Assembly: GCF_003583985.1 (NCBI RefSeq)
Contig: NZ_QXML01000009.1
Location: 97,824-161,823 of the forward strand
Reading direction: 5' to 3'
Origin: Algoriphagus lacus
Lineage (GTDB): Bacteria > Bacteroidota > Bacteroidia > Cytophagales > Cyclobacteriaceae
Length of the DNA stretch: 64,000 bases
Each line of letters opens with the position of its first letter. Within the stretch, counting starts at the first letter, position 1. The position numbers and the translations under genes are program-made. Below are positions 43,948 through 52,835 of this stretch, piece by piece. The notes beneath the pieces were generated by a model. That model was given only the letters and a program-made list of their open reading frames with translations. It did no database searches and was not told where the DNA came from.

Positions 43948-46326
43948 ATGAATCACAAACAACTCATATTTGCTTTTGCCTTTTTCCTTGTCTCAACCTT
44001 GGCCTTTGCCCAAAATGGCATAATCCAAGGTCAAGTTACCACAGCAGATAATCAAGCTCTTGAATTCGTCAATGTCGGGTTGAAGGGTCTTCCCAAGGGT
44101 TCGACCACAGACCGATTTGGGAGATTTGAAATCAAAAATGTTCCGCCAGGAACTTACACGGTGTTTGCCTCTTTTGTGGGAATCGAGAAACAGGAGCAAA
44201 CTATCACCCTTTCTTCAGGGGAGACTGTCACTTTAAACTTTAAAGTAAAAGAGAGTTCTACTGACCTTTCTGAAGTGGTGATTACTGACTTTTCATCCAA
44301 TCGGTTTTATTCGGATTCCAGTTTTACAATTGGAAAGTTGCCCTTAAAGGACCTTGAAAATCCTCAAGTTTACAACTCTATTTCTGGTCGACTTTTGAGA
44401 GAGCAAGTAGTCACTAACATGAACGAAGCGATGAAAAACGCGACTGGAGTGACCAGGCTTTGGGAATCCACCGGACGGGGAGGTGACGGGGCTGAATATT
44501 ATTCTATGAGAGGATTTTCTGTCCAGCCTACCCTTGTGAATGGGATGCCAAACGTGAACAACGGAGCATTAGATCCTGCCAACATTGAAACCATCGATGT
44601 GGTTAAAGGCCCATCTGGGACCCTTTTTGGAAGTGCTGTCATATCCTATGGTGGGTTAATTAATATCACAACAAAAAAACCATTTGACCTATTCAAGGGT
44701 GAAGTGGGTTTCATCACCGGAAGTTTTGGATTGAACAGAGTCACCGCAGATGTCAATGTACCGATCAGTGAATCTACAGCAGTACGAATAAATTCTGCCT
44801 TTCAATCCCAGAACACCTTTCAGGATGCAGGCAATAGAAGTTCATTCTTTTTTGCCCCTTCATTTAAGTTTAAGGCTTCCGAACGTCTTACTTTTTTGAT
44901 CAACACGGAGTTCCTAGAGTCAAAGTCAATCAATGCGCCGATGATTTTCCTAAACCGAAATGCTGCATTGAAATTTGACCGCATTGACCCATTTCTGGAT
45001 AACTATGAAAAATCATTTACAGGAAATGAATTGAGCATTCGAAATCCTAGCTACGGAATTCAGGCCCAAGCGCTATATAAACTTTCTCCTTTCTGGACTT
45101 CTCAGACAGTCCTTTCAAGAAGTTCTACCAAAACAGATGGGTATTACCAATATCTCTTTGATGGAGGTGATGGAGATTCTTTTACCCGATTTATATCAGA
45201 TCGAAGTGGTCAGACAATTACCACCGACATCCAACAGAATTTTATCGGCGATTTTAATTTGGGACAATTCAGAAATAGGATGGTGGTTGGATTTGATTAC
45301 TATGATCAAAGCATTTTCAATGGAAGTACCGGTTGGGTAGCCAATGGTTCTGTCAAACTTTCAGAGGGAAGCGATACCGGAGTATTGACACAGGCAGGCG
45401 TTGACGATTTGCTAAAAAATTCCTTTGAGGGAAATTCCACCGGCAAAAGTACGGTACTCAGTGCCTACGTTTCAGATATCATCAACCTTAGATCCAATCT
45501 TTCGGTAATGGCAAGTCTCCGAGCAGATCGATTCGAGGGTAAAACGGATTATTGGATCGAAGAGGAAGTAAAAAGTCAGACCGCTTTATCTCCTAAAATC
45601 GGTGTGGTTTACCAGCCCATCCAGGACAAAGTTTCAGTTTTTGCTAACTACATGAATGGCTTTGTGAATGTGGCGCCTCGTACAGTTGCAAATGTGGACG
45701 GTTCTAATCCAAGACTACAGGCGTTTGATCCTGAACAGGCAAACCAGTTTGAACTGGGTGTTAAAGCAAATTTGCTCAAAGACCGACTGGCTGCCACGGC
45801 GAGCTACTACGATATTCGGGTAAAAAATCGCCTGATCAACGATCCGGAAAATATCAACAATACCCTACAGGCTGGTGAAGTGGAAAGCAAAGGATTTGAA
45901 TTTTCGCTTGTTGCCTCTCCAATTGAAGGGATGAGTGTGATCGCAGGATATTCAAATAACTCCGCTCAAGTGACAAAAGATAATCCGGTCAATGGATACT
46001 TGGGGTTAAGACCGGAAGAAGCAGGCCCAGAAGAATTAGTCAACTTTTGGCTAAGCTATTCCATCCCTTCTGGTGGTTTGAAAGGCTTTGGTGTCGGATT
46101 TGGAGGAAATGCCGCTTCTGAACATTTAACCCTCAATCGATCCAACGGAACCTTTACTCTTCCGGCTTATGAGGTGTTTAATGCAGCAATTTCATATACG
46201 AGTAGCCAATACCTTTTGTCTCTAAAGGTGAATAATCTAACTAATGAGCGCTATTTCTCAGGTTGGTCGACTGTAACCCCTCAGGCTCCACGAACCTTGG
46301 CTATCGGATTTAACTATCGATTTTAA
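43948..46326 (+). CDS. TonB-dependent siderophore receptor with carboxypeptidase-like N-terminal domain
   Basis: About 792 residues from ATG 43948; ATG 43933 would add five residues before the signal peptide (LIFAFAFFLVSTLAFAQ). Then a carboxypeptidase-regulatory-like domain (GQVTTADNQALEFVNVGL, TTDRFGRFEIKNVPPGTYTVFASFVG), a plug domain (MKNATGVTR, MRGFSVQPTLVNGMP, IDVVKGPSGTLFGS) and the 22-strand barrel ending NLTNERYFSG...RTLAIGFNYRF. It imports ferric siderophores across the outer membrane using TonB energy. The stop overlaps the PepSY gene start by one base, so siderophore uptake and reduction are coupled. Confidence 0.93.
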   Translation: MNHKQLIFAFAFFLVSTLAFAQNGIIQGQVTTADNQALEFVNVGLKGLPKGSTTDRFGRFEIKNVPPGTYTVFASFVGIEKQEQTITLSSGETVTLNFKVKESSTDLSEVVITDFSSNRFYSDSSFTIGKLPLKDLENPQVYNSISGRLLREQVVTNMNEAMKNATGVTRLWESTGRGGDGAEYYSMRGFSVQPTLVNGMPNVNNGALDPANIETIDVVKGPSGTLFGSAVISYGGLINITTKKPFDLFKGEVGFITGSFGLNRVTADVNVPISESTAVRINSAFQSQNTFQDAGNRSSFFFAPSFKFKASERLTFLINTEFLESKSINAPMIFLNRNAALKFDRIDPFLDNYEKSFTGNELSIRNPSYGIQAQALYKLSPFWTSQTVLSRSSTKTDGYYQYLFDGGDGDSFTRFISDRSGQTITTDIQQNFIGDFNLGQFRNRMVVGFDYYDQSIFNGSTGWVANGSVKLSEGSDTGVLTQAGVDDLLKNSFEGNSTGKSTVLSAYVSDIINLRSNLSVMASLRADRFEGKTDYWIEEEVKSQTALSPKIGVVYQPIQDKVSVFANYMNGFVNVAPRTVANVDGSNPRLQAFDPEQANQFELGVKANLLKDRLAATASYYDIRVKNRLINDPENINNTLQAGEVESKGFEFSLVASPIEGMSVIAGYSNNSAQVTKDNPVNGYLGLRPEEAGPEELVNFWLSYSIPSGGLKGFGVGFGGNAASEHLTLNRSNGTFTLPAYEVFNAAISYTSSQYLLSLKVNNLTNERYFSGWSTVTPQAPRTLAIGFNYRF

Positions 46327-47492
46327 TGAATATAAAATATTGGATAGGTAAAATACATCTCTTGCTAGGACTATCGTCCGGGCTAGTGGTGTTCATTGTG
46401 GCTGTAACAGGTTGTATTTATGCTTTCCAGTCTGAAATTCAGGATTTGATTCAGCCTTATCGATATGTGGATCAAGTCGGGGAGACTATTTTGCCACCTT
46501 CAGAAGTATGGAAATTAGCGGGTGAGGCTTTACCTGGAAAGCACCTGCATGGAATCCTCTATCCTCAGATAGAAAACAGGGCTGCACAGGCCATTTACTA
46601 TAGTTTTGAGGAGAATTACTATTATTTTGTTTATGTGGATCAGTTCACCGGCAAAATCCTGAAGGTAAAAGATGAGTATGCTGACTTTTTTAGGGTTGTC
46701 CTAGACGGTCATTTTTACCTCTGGTTGCCTCCGGAAATTGGGCAACCTGTAGTGGCTTCGTTCACTCTTGTATTTTTGGTCATGGTTATCACTGGACTGA
46801 TTCTTTGGTGGCCGAAAAAGAAAAAAGGGGTTGATAAGAGTTTTAAAATTCGTTGGGATGCTCGTTGGAGAAGAAAGAACTACGATCTTCATCAAGTTCT
46901 AGGGTTTTATGTGATGATTTTCGCCTTGGTCTTTGCGTTGACAGGACTGGTTTGGGGCTTTACCTGGTTTAGGGATGGATATTACGCGATCACTACAGGC
47001 GGAAAGCAGTTTGTGGAGTATAATGCTCCACTTTCTGATTCTACTTCGGTTTATCAAGGAGTACTGCCGGGGATTGATCAGGTCTGGAGAAAAATGCAGG
47101 AGGAATATCCTACTGCAGAATGGATTGAGGTTCATCCTCCAGATTATAAGCATGGCTCCTACGCAGCCAATGCCAATCCAGATGCGGACACCTATTGGAA
47201 AATGGACTACCGATATTTTGATCAATATACTTTGGAAGAACTTCCGGTCGATCATGTTTGGAACCGATTTCACGAGTCCAGTGTAGGAGATAAGCTCCAG
47301 CGGATGAACTATGATATTCACGTTGGAGCGATCGGTGGATTACCCGGAAAGTTTTTGGCTTTCTGTCTTAGTGCGATCATTGCATCCTTGCCAGTAACTG
47401 GTTTTTTGATCTGGTGGGGAAGGAAAAAGAAGGACAGATCCCAAAATAAATTTTCAAAGGCAAAATCCTCCCAAAAGCATTTACCTGCCTAA
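46326..47492 (+). CDS. PepSY-associated membrane protein, probable siderophore ferric reductase
   Basis: 388 residues with four helices (about 9-30, 138-160, 192-214, 345-365) and conserved His positions typical of PepSY-TM proteins (HLLLGLSSGLVVFIVAVTGC, HQVLGFYVMIFALVFALTGLVWGF, NYDIHVGAIGGLPGK). Members next to TonB siderophore receptors are thought to reduce ferric siderophores in the inner membrane. Overlap of one base (TAATG) with the receptor gene supports this role. Confidence 0.9.
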   Translation: MNIKYWIGKIHLLLGLSSGLVVFIVAVTGCIYAFQSEIQDLIQPYRYVDQVGETILPPSEVWKLAGEALPGKHLHGILYPQIENRAAQAIYYSFEENYYYFVYVDQFTGKILKVKDEYADFFRVVLDGHFYLWLPPEIGQPVVASFTLVFLVMVITGLILWWPKKKKGVDKSFKIRWDARWRRKNYDLHQVLGFYVMIFALVFALTGLVWGFTWFRDGYYAITTGGKQFVEYNAPLSDSTSVYQGVLPGIDQVWRKMQEEYPTAEWIEVHPPDYKHGSYAANANPDADTYWKMDYRYFDQYTLEELPVDHVWNRFHESSVGDKLQRMNYDIHVGAIGGLPGKFLAFCLSAIIASLPVTGFLIWWGRKKKDRSQNKFSKAKSSQKHLPA

Positions 47493-47738
47493 TTGATATG
47501 TTGATTCCTATTACAGGATATCGAAAGCAGCTAATTCCATGGATTTGGAGTTTTACATGACTATTCTGCGTAATAAAGATCGGCTTGGGCCTGAAATAAG
47601 GGATAGCCCCACTAAAAAAAGAATATGGGAAAGGATACTGAAGTTTACCTTTTTAATCATCTGAAAATTCAGGTGACTGGAAAGACTAGACGAAAAATTT
47701 ATAACTATTTGGGAGGGAGGGTTCTTCAAGCGCAATAT

Positions 47739-48140
47739 TTACTTTAGCCAACTCCCTAATTCATCAATAAGGTTGAATATCTGACTTTCATCCATAGGTT
47801 TTTCCCAGTAATCCATCACAATCTTGTATTCTTTTGATTTTTCACGATCAGATTTGCTCAGGGAAGAGGTTACCATAATGACCTTTATTTCAGCATATTG
47901 TATGGATTTAATCAAAATTTCCAAAAAATCCCATCCGGAGATTTTTGGCATGTTGATGTCCAAAAAAATCAACATTCGAGTATTGTGAGTATCCAGTGGC
48001 AAAATCTGGTTCAAAGCCTCTTCAGCATTTATAAAAGTACCCGGATTTGAATTCAGTTTAGTCTCGGTTATTATTAGTTCATGAAGAAACAGAACCCCTG
48101 GATCATCATCAATTATTAATACATTAACCAATTTCTCCAT
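47739..48140 (-). CDS. single-domain response regulator
   Basis: 133 residues, one receiver domain and nothing else: NVLIIDDDPGVLFLHE, the phospho-acceptor in LIFLDINMPKISGWDFL, VTSS and the Lys in YWEKPMDESQIF. Stand-alone receivers of this Rcp1/CheY-like type pass phosphate rather than bind DNA. Its start overlaps the stop of the propeller sensor by one base, so the two act together. Confidence 0.9.
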   Translation of the reverse strand: MEKLVNVLIIDDDPGVLFLHELIITETKLNSNPGTFINAEEALNQILPLDTHNTRMLIFLDINMPKISGWDFLEILIKSIQYAEIKVIMVTSSLSKSDREKSKEYKIVMDYWEKPMDESQIFNLIDELGSWLK

Positions 48141-50818
48141 TATGGTTTTTTTAAATTTTCAGAAATGGAATGGGTTTCTTTCAGGATTTGGTCAAGTTGA
48201 TTCAGGGTTTCCAATAGCTCAATTTCCAGTTCTTCTTTTGTTTTTCCGACCTTGGTGTATTTAGGATAGTTGATTAATATCCGGTTTATACCCATGGCTT
48301 TTGTAAGTGGTGCCCTGATCAAATGGGACTGGTTCCAGGTAATTTCCTTTAGAATAGAATTTTGATGTTCAATTTCCGTAAAAGCATCCTTTAATTTTTC
48401 ATTCGTATGACTTAATTCAGAGGTCCTTTGGGAAACCATAAACTCAAATCTGTTTTTCATTTTCCAATTAAAATAGTACTGGAAACTGATGTAAATCAAG
48501 AAAATTGCGGAAACAGCTAGCAATACCAAAAAAAAGGTGGTTTCAAAAAAGGTTGGAATTACCCTGATTGAAAGGGTTTTAATAGTTTCCAATTGCCCAT
48601 ATCTCAGGATTTTTAGCTCAAGATTATATTTGCCGGGTTTCAGACCATTGAAAATAAGCTGTCTTTGATCTTTTATCGGAAGCCAATTCTCTTTCTTACT
48701 GCCCATTCTATAAAAAAGAGAGTATTGGGAAGGGTTGTCAAAATCAATTAGGCTAAATGAAATCTGAAACATGCGAACTCCCTGCGGAATTTCAACATCC
48801 CCTTCAATAGGAATAGATTGATCTCCCAAATGAAGTTCATCCCAAATGAATTCAGAACTATTTTCTGGCACCCCGGAAAATGAAGATGGATCGATAATAC
48901 CTACACCTTCAACGGTAGGAATCCATATTTTTTCAGAGTAATCTTTGACAGCAGAGGGAAAGATAAGTCCATTCGCTTCTGAATTAGGCATTCCCATTTG
49001 CTTATTGAAAAATGTTGAACCGAGGAAAAAGTTTTGATCAGTACTTTTCTTAAAATTCTCAAGTTCTGAATCTGAAAAATATTGAACTCCAAAATTGTTG
49101 GTGATCCAAATTCCATCAACCGGGTCGGGAATTATGCTATAAACACTTCTTGATTTAAGGCCATTGATTTTTTTTAGTGATCTAAACCTACCGTCTTTAA
49201 AGAATATAATTCCACCGTGTGTACCAAACCATAGGTTTTCTTTTTCATCTTCATAAATGCTGTAGACGATGTCCTCTCCCGGTGTTAGGGGTAATTTTTG
49301 ATTTTGGGTAAACTTTTCATTTTCAATCCAGAATACTCCTTGGTTCATAGAACCAATTATTAATTGGTTGTTTTTCAATTCAAGTATGCTGATGAAATTG
49401 GTTTGATTATAAAGCGTGGGTAGTTCCACAAGCTTTAACAATCCATTTTCGTCCAAATAATGGATACCTCCATTACGGGTAAGAATCCAAAGCCTTTTTT
49501 TGGAATCTTGGTAGATGGCATAGACGTAATTGCTTTTGAGCCCGTTTTCTACCGTAATGGTTTCAATTACTTTTCTGGATTTATAGTCAATTACAGATAT
49601 CCCTGAACCGGAACCCACGTAAATTTTCCCAGCCAAAGAACCTATGGTGGTTACTCCATTTTGAATCAAACCATCATTAGTGGTCCATGATTGAATAGCA
49701 TCTCCCTTGATTCGGAAAATACCGTCAGCTTTTGTCCCAATCCAGATGCTGGAATCATTGGCTTGAAAGATTGGTTTGACGTTTTTTTCTTTCAGGGAAT
49801 CAAATTTCAATTGCTTCACCTTTGCTGGTTTCACAATAACCAATCCTTTACCTAAGGTTCCCAGGTAAATATTATCCCGTTCCTTTATGATTTTTCTGAC
49901 CGTGTAATTTTTTAATTCCGGAAAATTGATTCGGGATACGTTTCTGCCTTCTATCAATAGTAATCCTTTTTCCAAAGAGCCTGCCCAAATCCTGTCTTCA
50001 GAATCTTTGATCAGACTGGTTGGATTAATATCCCGATAGTCATCGTAGGAAATGATCATTTCCATTTCGTAGTTTTCTCTAACCCTAAATAGGCCGGATC
50101 CTGAAGAAACAAAGACGGAAGTGTCAGAACCAAAAACTTTTTGCGCTACAAAAGTATCCTGAGTTACAATCTTCGACTTTTTCAGATTTAAGTCTACTTC
50201 ATATAACCCTCTGGTTGTTCCAATTAATAACTTGGTAGAGCTTAATGGATAAAAACTTAAGATTTCAAGCTCGATATTGGGCTTCCAGAAGTCAAGTATG
50301 CTAAACGTATTGTCCTTCCAAACATGGATTTTTCCCGATTGTGTTCCAATAAGGAGTTCCCCGTTTTCAGTTTCGAAAATGGCTCGGATCCAGGTTTTTT
50401 CTGTGATTGTGGAACAATCAATTACTTCTAAAATACTTTGTTGCAATAGGGCAATACTCCGGTCGGCTGTAGCCCAAATACCTCTTTTGGATTTAAAAAA
50501 GGTATAATAAGTCTGTTCCAACATAATCGGATAAGTTTCTTGATCAAAGACCTTGGGAGTGGTTCCATCCAGTCTTACCAAGCCCTCCTCTGTTGCGGCC
50601 CATAAGTACCCCATGTTGTCTTTTTCCATGGCAAAGACCGCATTTTGAGGCAATCCATTTGAATTATCCCAGATTTCCAACACGTAATCATTGGAGTTTT
50701 CAACAGAGTTTTTATTCAAGCTTTGATTCTGCGCAAAACTTTTGGCCTCCCATAGTATACAAGAGGTAATTGCGAAAAGGAGGAAAAATGAAAATTTGAG
50801 AAAATTTCTATTGCTCAA
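48140..50818 (-). CDS. two-component-type sensor with reg_prop propeller and Y_Y_Y domain, ATPase domain missing
   Basis: 892 residues. Signal peptide ending KSFAQ, then about 14 reg_prop propeller repeats (such as NGLPQNAVFAMEKDNMGYLWAAT and DGLIQNGVTTI) to about residue 650, a Y_Y_Y domain (SFSLIDFDNPSQYSLFYRM...KPGKYNLELK), one transmembrane helix (about 755-775), a coiled coil (TSELSHTNEKLKDAFTEIE) and a histidine-phosphotransfer helix QSHLIRAPLTK with His832. The protein ends 60 residues later without any N, G1 or G2 box, so it has no ATP-binding domain and cannot autophosphorylate alone. Not a frameshift: the next gene follows at once. Confidence 0.88.
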   Translation of the reverse strand: MSNRNFLKFSFFLLFAITSCILWEAKSFAQNQSLNKNSVENSNDYVLEIWDNSNGLPQNAVFAMEKDNMGYLWAATEEGLVRLDGTTPKVFDQETYPIMLEQTYYTFFKSKRGIWATADRSIALLQQSILEVIDCSTITEKTWIRAIFETENGELLIGTQSGKIHVWKDNTFSILDFWKPNIELEILSFYPLSSTKLLIGTTRGLYEVDLNLKKSKIVTQDTFVAQKVFGSDTSVFVSSGSGLFRVRENYEMEMIISYDDYRDINPTSLIKDSEDRIWAGSLEKGLLLIEGRNVSRINFPELKNYTVRKIIKERDNIYLGTLGKGLVIVKPAKVKQLKFDSLKEKNVKPIFQANDSSIWIGTKADGIFRIKGDAIQSWTTNDGLIQNGVTTIGSLAGKIYVGSGSGISVIDYKSRKVIETITVENGLKSNYVYAIYQDSKKRLWILTRNGGIHYLDENGLLKLVELPTLYNQTNFISILELKNNQLIIGSMNQGVFWIENEKFTQNQKLPLTPGEDIVYSIYEDEKENLWFGTHGGIIFFKDGRFRSLKKINGLKSRSVYSIIPDPVDGIWITNNFGVQYFSDSELENFKKSTDQNFFLGSTFFNKQMGMPNSEANGLIFPSAVKDYSEKIWIPTVEGVGIIDPSSFSGVPENSSEFIWDELHLGDQSIPIEGDVEIPQGVRMFQISFSLIDFDNPSQYSLFYRMGSKKENWLPIKDQRQLIFNGLKPGKYNLELKILRYGQLETIKTLSIRVIPTFFETTFFLVLLAVSAIFLIYISFQYYFNWKMKNRFEFMVSQRTSELSHTNEKLKDAFTEIEHQNSILKEITWNQSHLIRAPLTKAMGINRILINYPKYTKVGKTKEELEIELLETLNQLDQILKETHSISENLKKP

Positions 50819-52835
50819 AGTGTTTAAATTGAGAGGGTTGGGGTGTTAGGGAACTTGTAAAAAAGACCCTTTACCTAAGGGTTTTCAATTTGTTTTCCTT
50901 TCGACTTGTATAGTAATTGTTGAAACGAAAGGAATTTAGATTTTTTTTTAGTTTTAATGAAGTGTTTAACCCCTCCAGCTTGATTTATTTTCCGCTCTTT
51001 CTCAAAGATTTTCCCTGGATCTCAAGATCGGTGTACAGCGTGTTCGATCCTATTAAATATTGCATTTGCCAAAACCTAATTTCCGTTCATTTTATACCAA
51101 GCGTTAACTGGCAGATGTGAAGGGATAATATTTGATGTTTTATTGTGTAAGTCTTCGAAGTTTTCAATTGGTATTATTCTGGGTGAATAGCCAAGGGATT
51201 GATTCTAAAGTCATCCAGACTGAACATCTTCGGCTTTTCGTCATAATCTTTTCCTTGAAGGAAGAGCAGTTAGACTTTCCTTTTTCACTGGGGTAAGCAG
51301 TGAATTGGTATTAGTGGTTGATAGTCCGGGATTCTTGGGGGCTAGTTAGATTACCCTGTGAACAGGTGAAGTACCTTTTCCCTGTTCCTGTAGTATCTGT
51401 GAGTAGGATGTTTTCTCCTCATTCTAATATTTCCACCCTGTACAAGGCGTAGCAGCTGGTTTTATCCTGTATTCATTCGGTTGGAGTCAAATCCTTTTAC
51501 GCTTGCTTCGGAGTAGAATTGGAAATTTTCAGGTTAGTCTCATAGCTCCGATTTAGTCAATGTTCCCCTTTGGTTTCTACCAACAGCTGAATGAATTCGT
51601 AGGCCTTGTTGGGTCCATGGAATTGGTTTTAGCGGTGGGGTGTTTGTGTATTGTTTTCTGGCAGTTTTCTGCAGGACTGAGTGTCAGGATTTTTGAAAAG
51701 ATTGTTCTTTTTTGTGAGGTAGGATAGTTCCCGTATTCTTTATCCGTCTTTCAGGCAAAGCCAAGGAGCACTTTATTTCCCTTTTGTGCTTGAAATACAA
51801 GCAGGCTCTTGGGGTTCAGGTAGTTGTTTAGATTGGATTGGAATTGACTACAGGGATAGTCCAATGGGTTTTTGGCGATGTAATTTTCTCAAAGACGCTT
51901 TTGATTTATCCTATTACGACGGAGTTCTTTGGCGTAAGCGGGTAGAGGGGTAAGAAGAATTTCCTGACTGCTATTCTGACGCTGGGTAAAAGGATTACCA
52001 AGGTTCAACTCGGAAAGGGCTTTGCCTTGAAAATCAAATGCCCAAAAGCTCAATTCAAATAACCCGTGGAATTGCAAGTAGTGATTCTCGAAAGGGATGA
52101 AGTTTTTTTCAATTGGGGATCCAAGTGGACTCTTTACTTAGCTGTGTCAGTTTGGTTGAATCGATCTTCCTAGAAGCAATTAGATCTTTTCGAATAAGTG
52201 GCCATGCGAAAATGGTTCTGTTCCATTTTGTCTGAGCGTTCATTATTGCCGGATAAATCTGTTTAAAGCATCACAGCCAACCAGTTAACCGGATACAGGC
52301 TCTCCAAAAGGCCATTCCGACAGACTAAGACCTGCCGAAAAATCCTGTCGGTAATCGCGTTTATTTTCCCTAGAGAAACTTCTATCACCAACGGCATTTA
52401 GAATCCTTTCCGAACAGTATATATTTTTCATAAATGCCCATACCTGCTATTTCCCATACCTTTAAGCCAATACTGTTATACTGATTTAATTTGATCGGAT
52501 TGGATCAAGGTTTTTATAAGTTTAAAGTAAAAAATATCCATGTAATTTAATCAGCCATGGGATCAATTAAATAGAAAAAAATTTTATATAATTGTGTTCT
52601 TTTAATATTATTTTATTTTTTTTAGACATGTGTCTAATTCATTTAATTTATTTGCTTTTTATAATTTCACTATTCTTGTTCGTCTATGGACAATTTTGCC
52701 CGATTTATTAATATATAATATATTATTAAAACTACAACTATTTAAAAATGAGCGTTTTACATCAGGAGTATTTTTTGAATAAATAGGAAAACAGAAAGTT
52801 AAATTCAAGTTCTTCTCAATTAAAACCAATATCCC
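50819..52835. other. 2-kb region without a convincing gene
   Basis: Divergent between the sensor gene and the permease gene. On the minus strand an 83-codon stop-to-stop frame at 51889-52137 lacks a start but reads like protein (NFIPFENHYLQFHG, ELNLGNPFTQRQNSSQEIL), and further left, shifting frames again give protein-like runs (KPKMFSLDDFRINPLAIHPE near 51195-51260). This fits one decayed minus-strand gene of unknown family. The palindrome at 52622 and an AT-rich stretch precede the permease gene. Confidence 0.4.
52622..52637. promoter_or_regulatory. TTRGAC-N4-GTCYAA palindrome, copy 8
   Basis: TTAGAC-ATGT-GTCTAA, perfect arms of six bases. It lies about 200 bases upstream of the permease start at 52836, close to an A/T-only tract. 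Confidence 0.5.

Noticed and set aside
46899..47321. Minus-strand frame of 140 codons within the PepSY gene
   Set aside because: Antisense shadow of a conserved gene.
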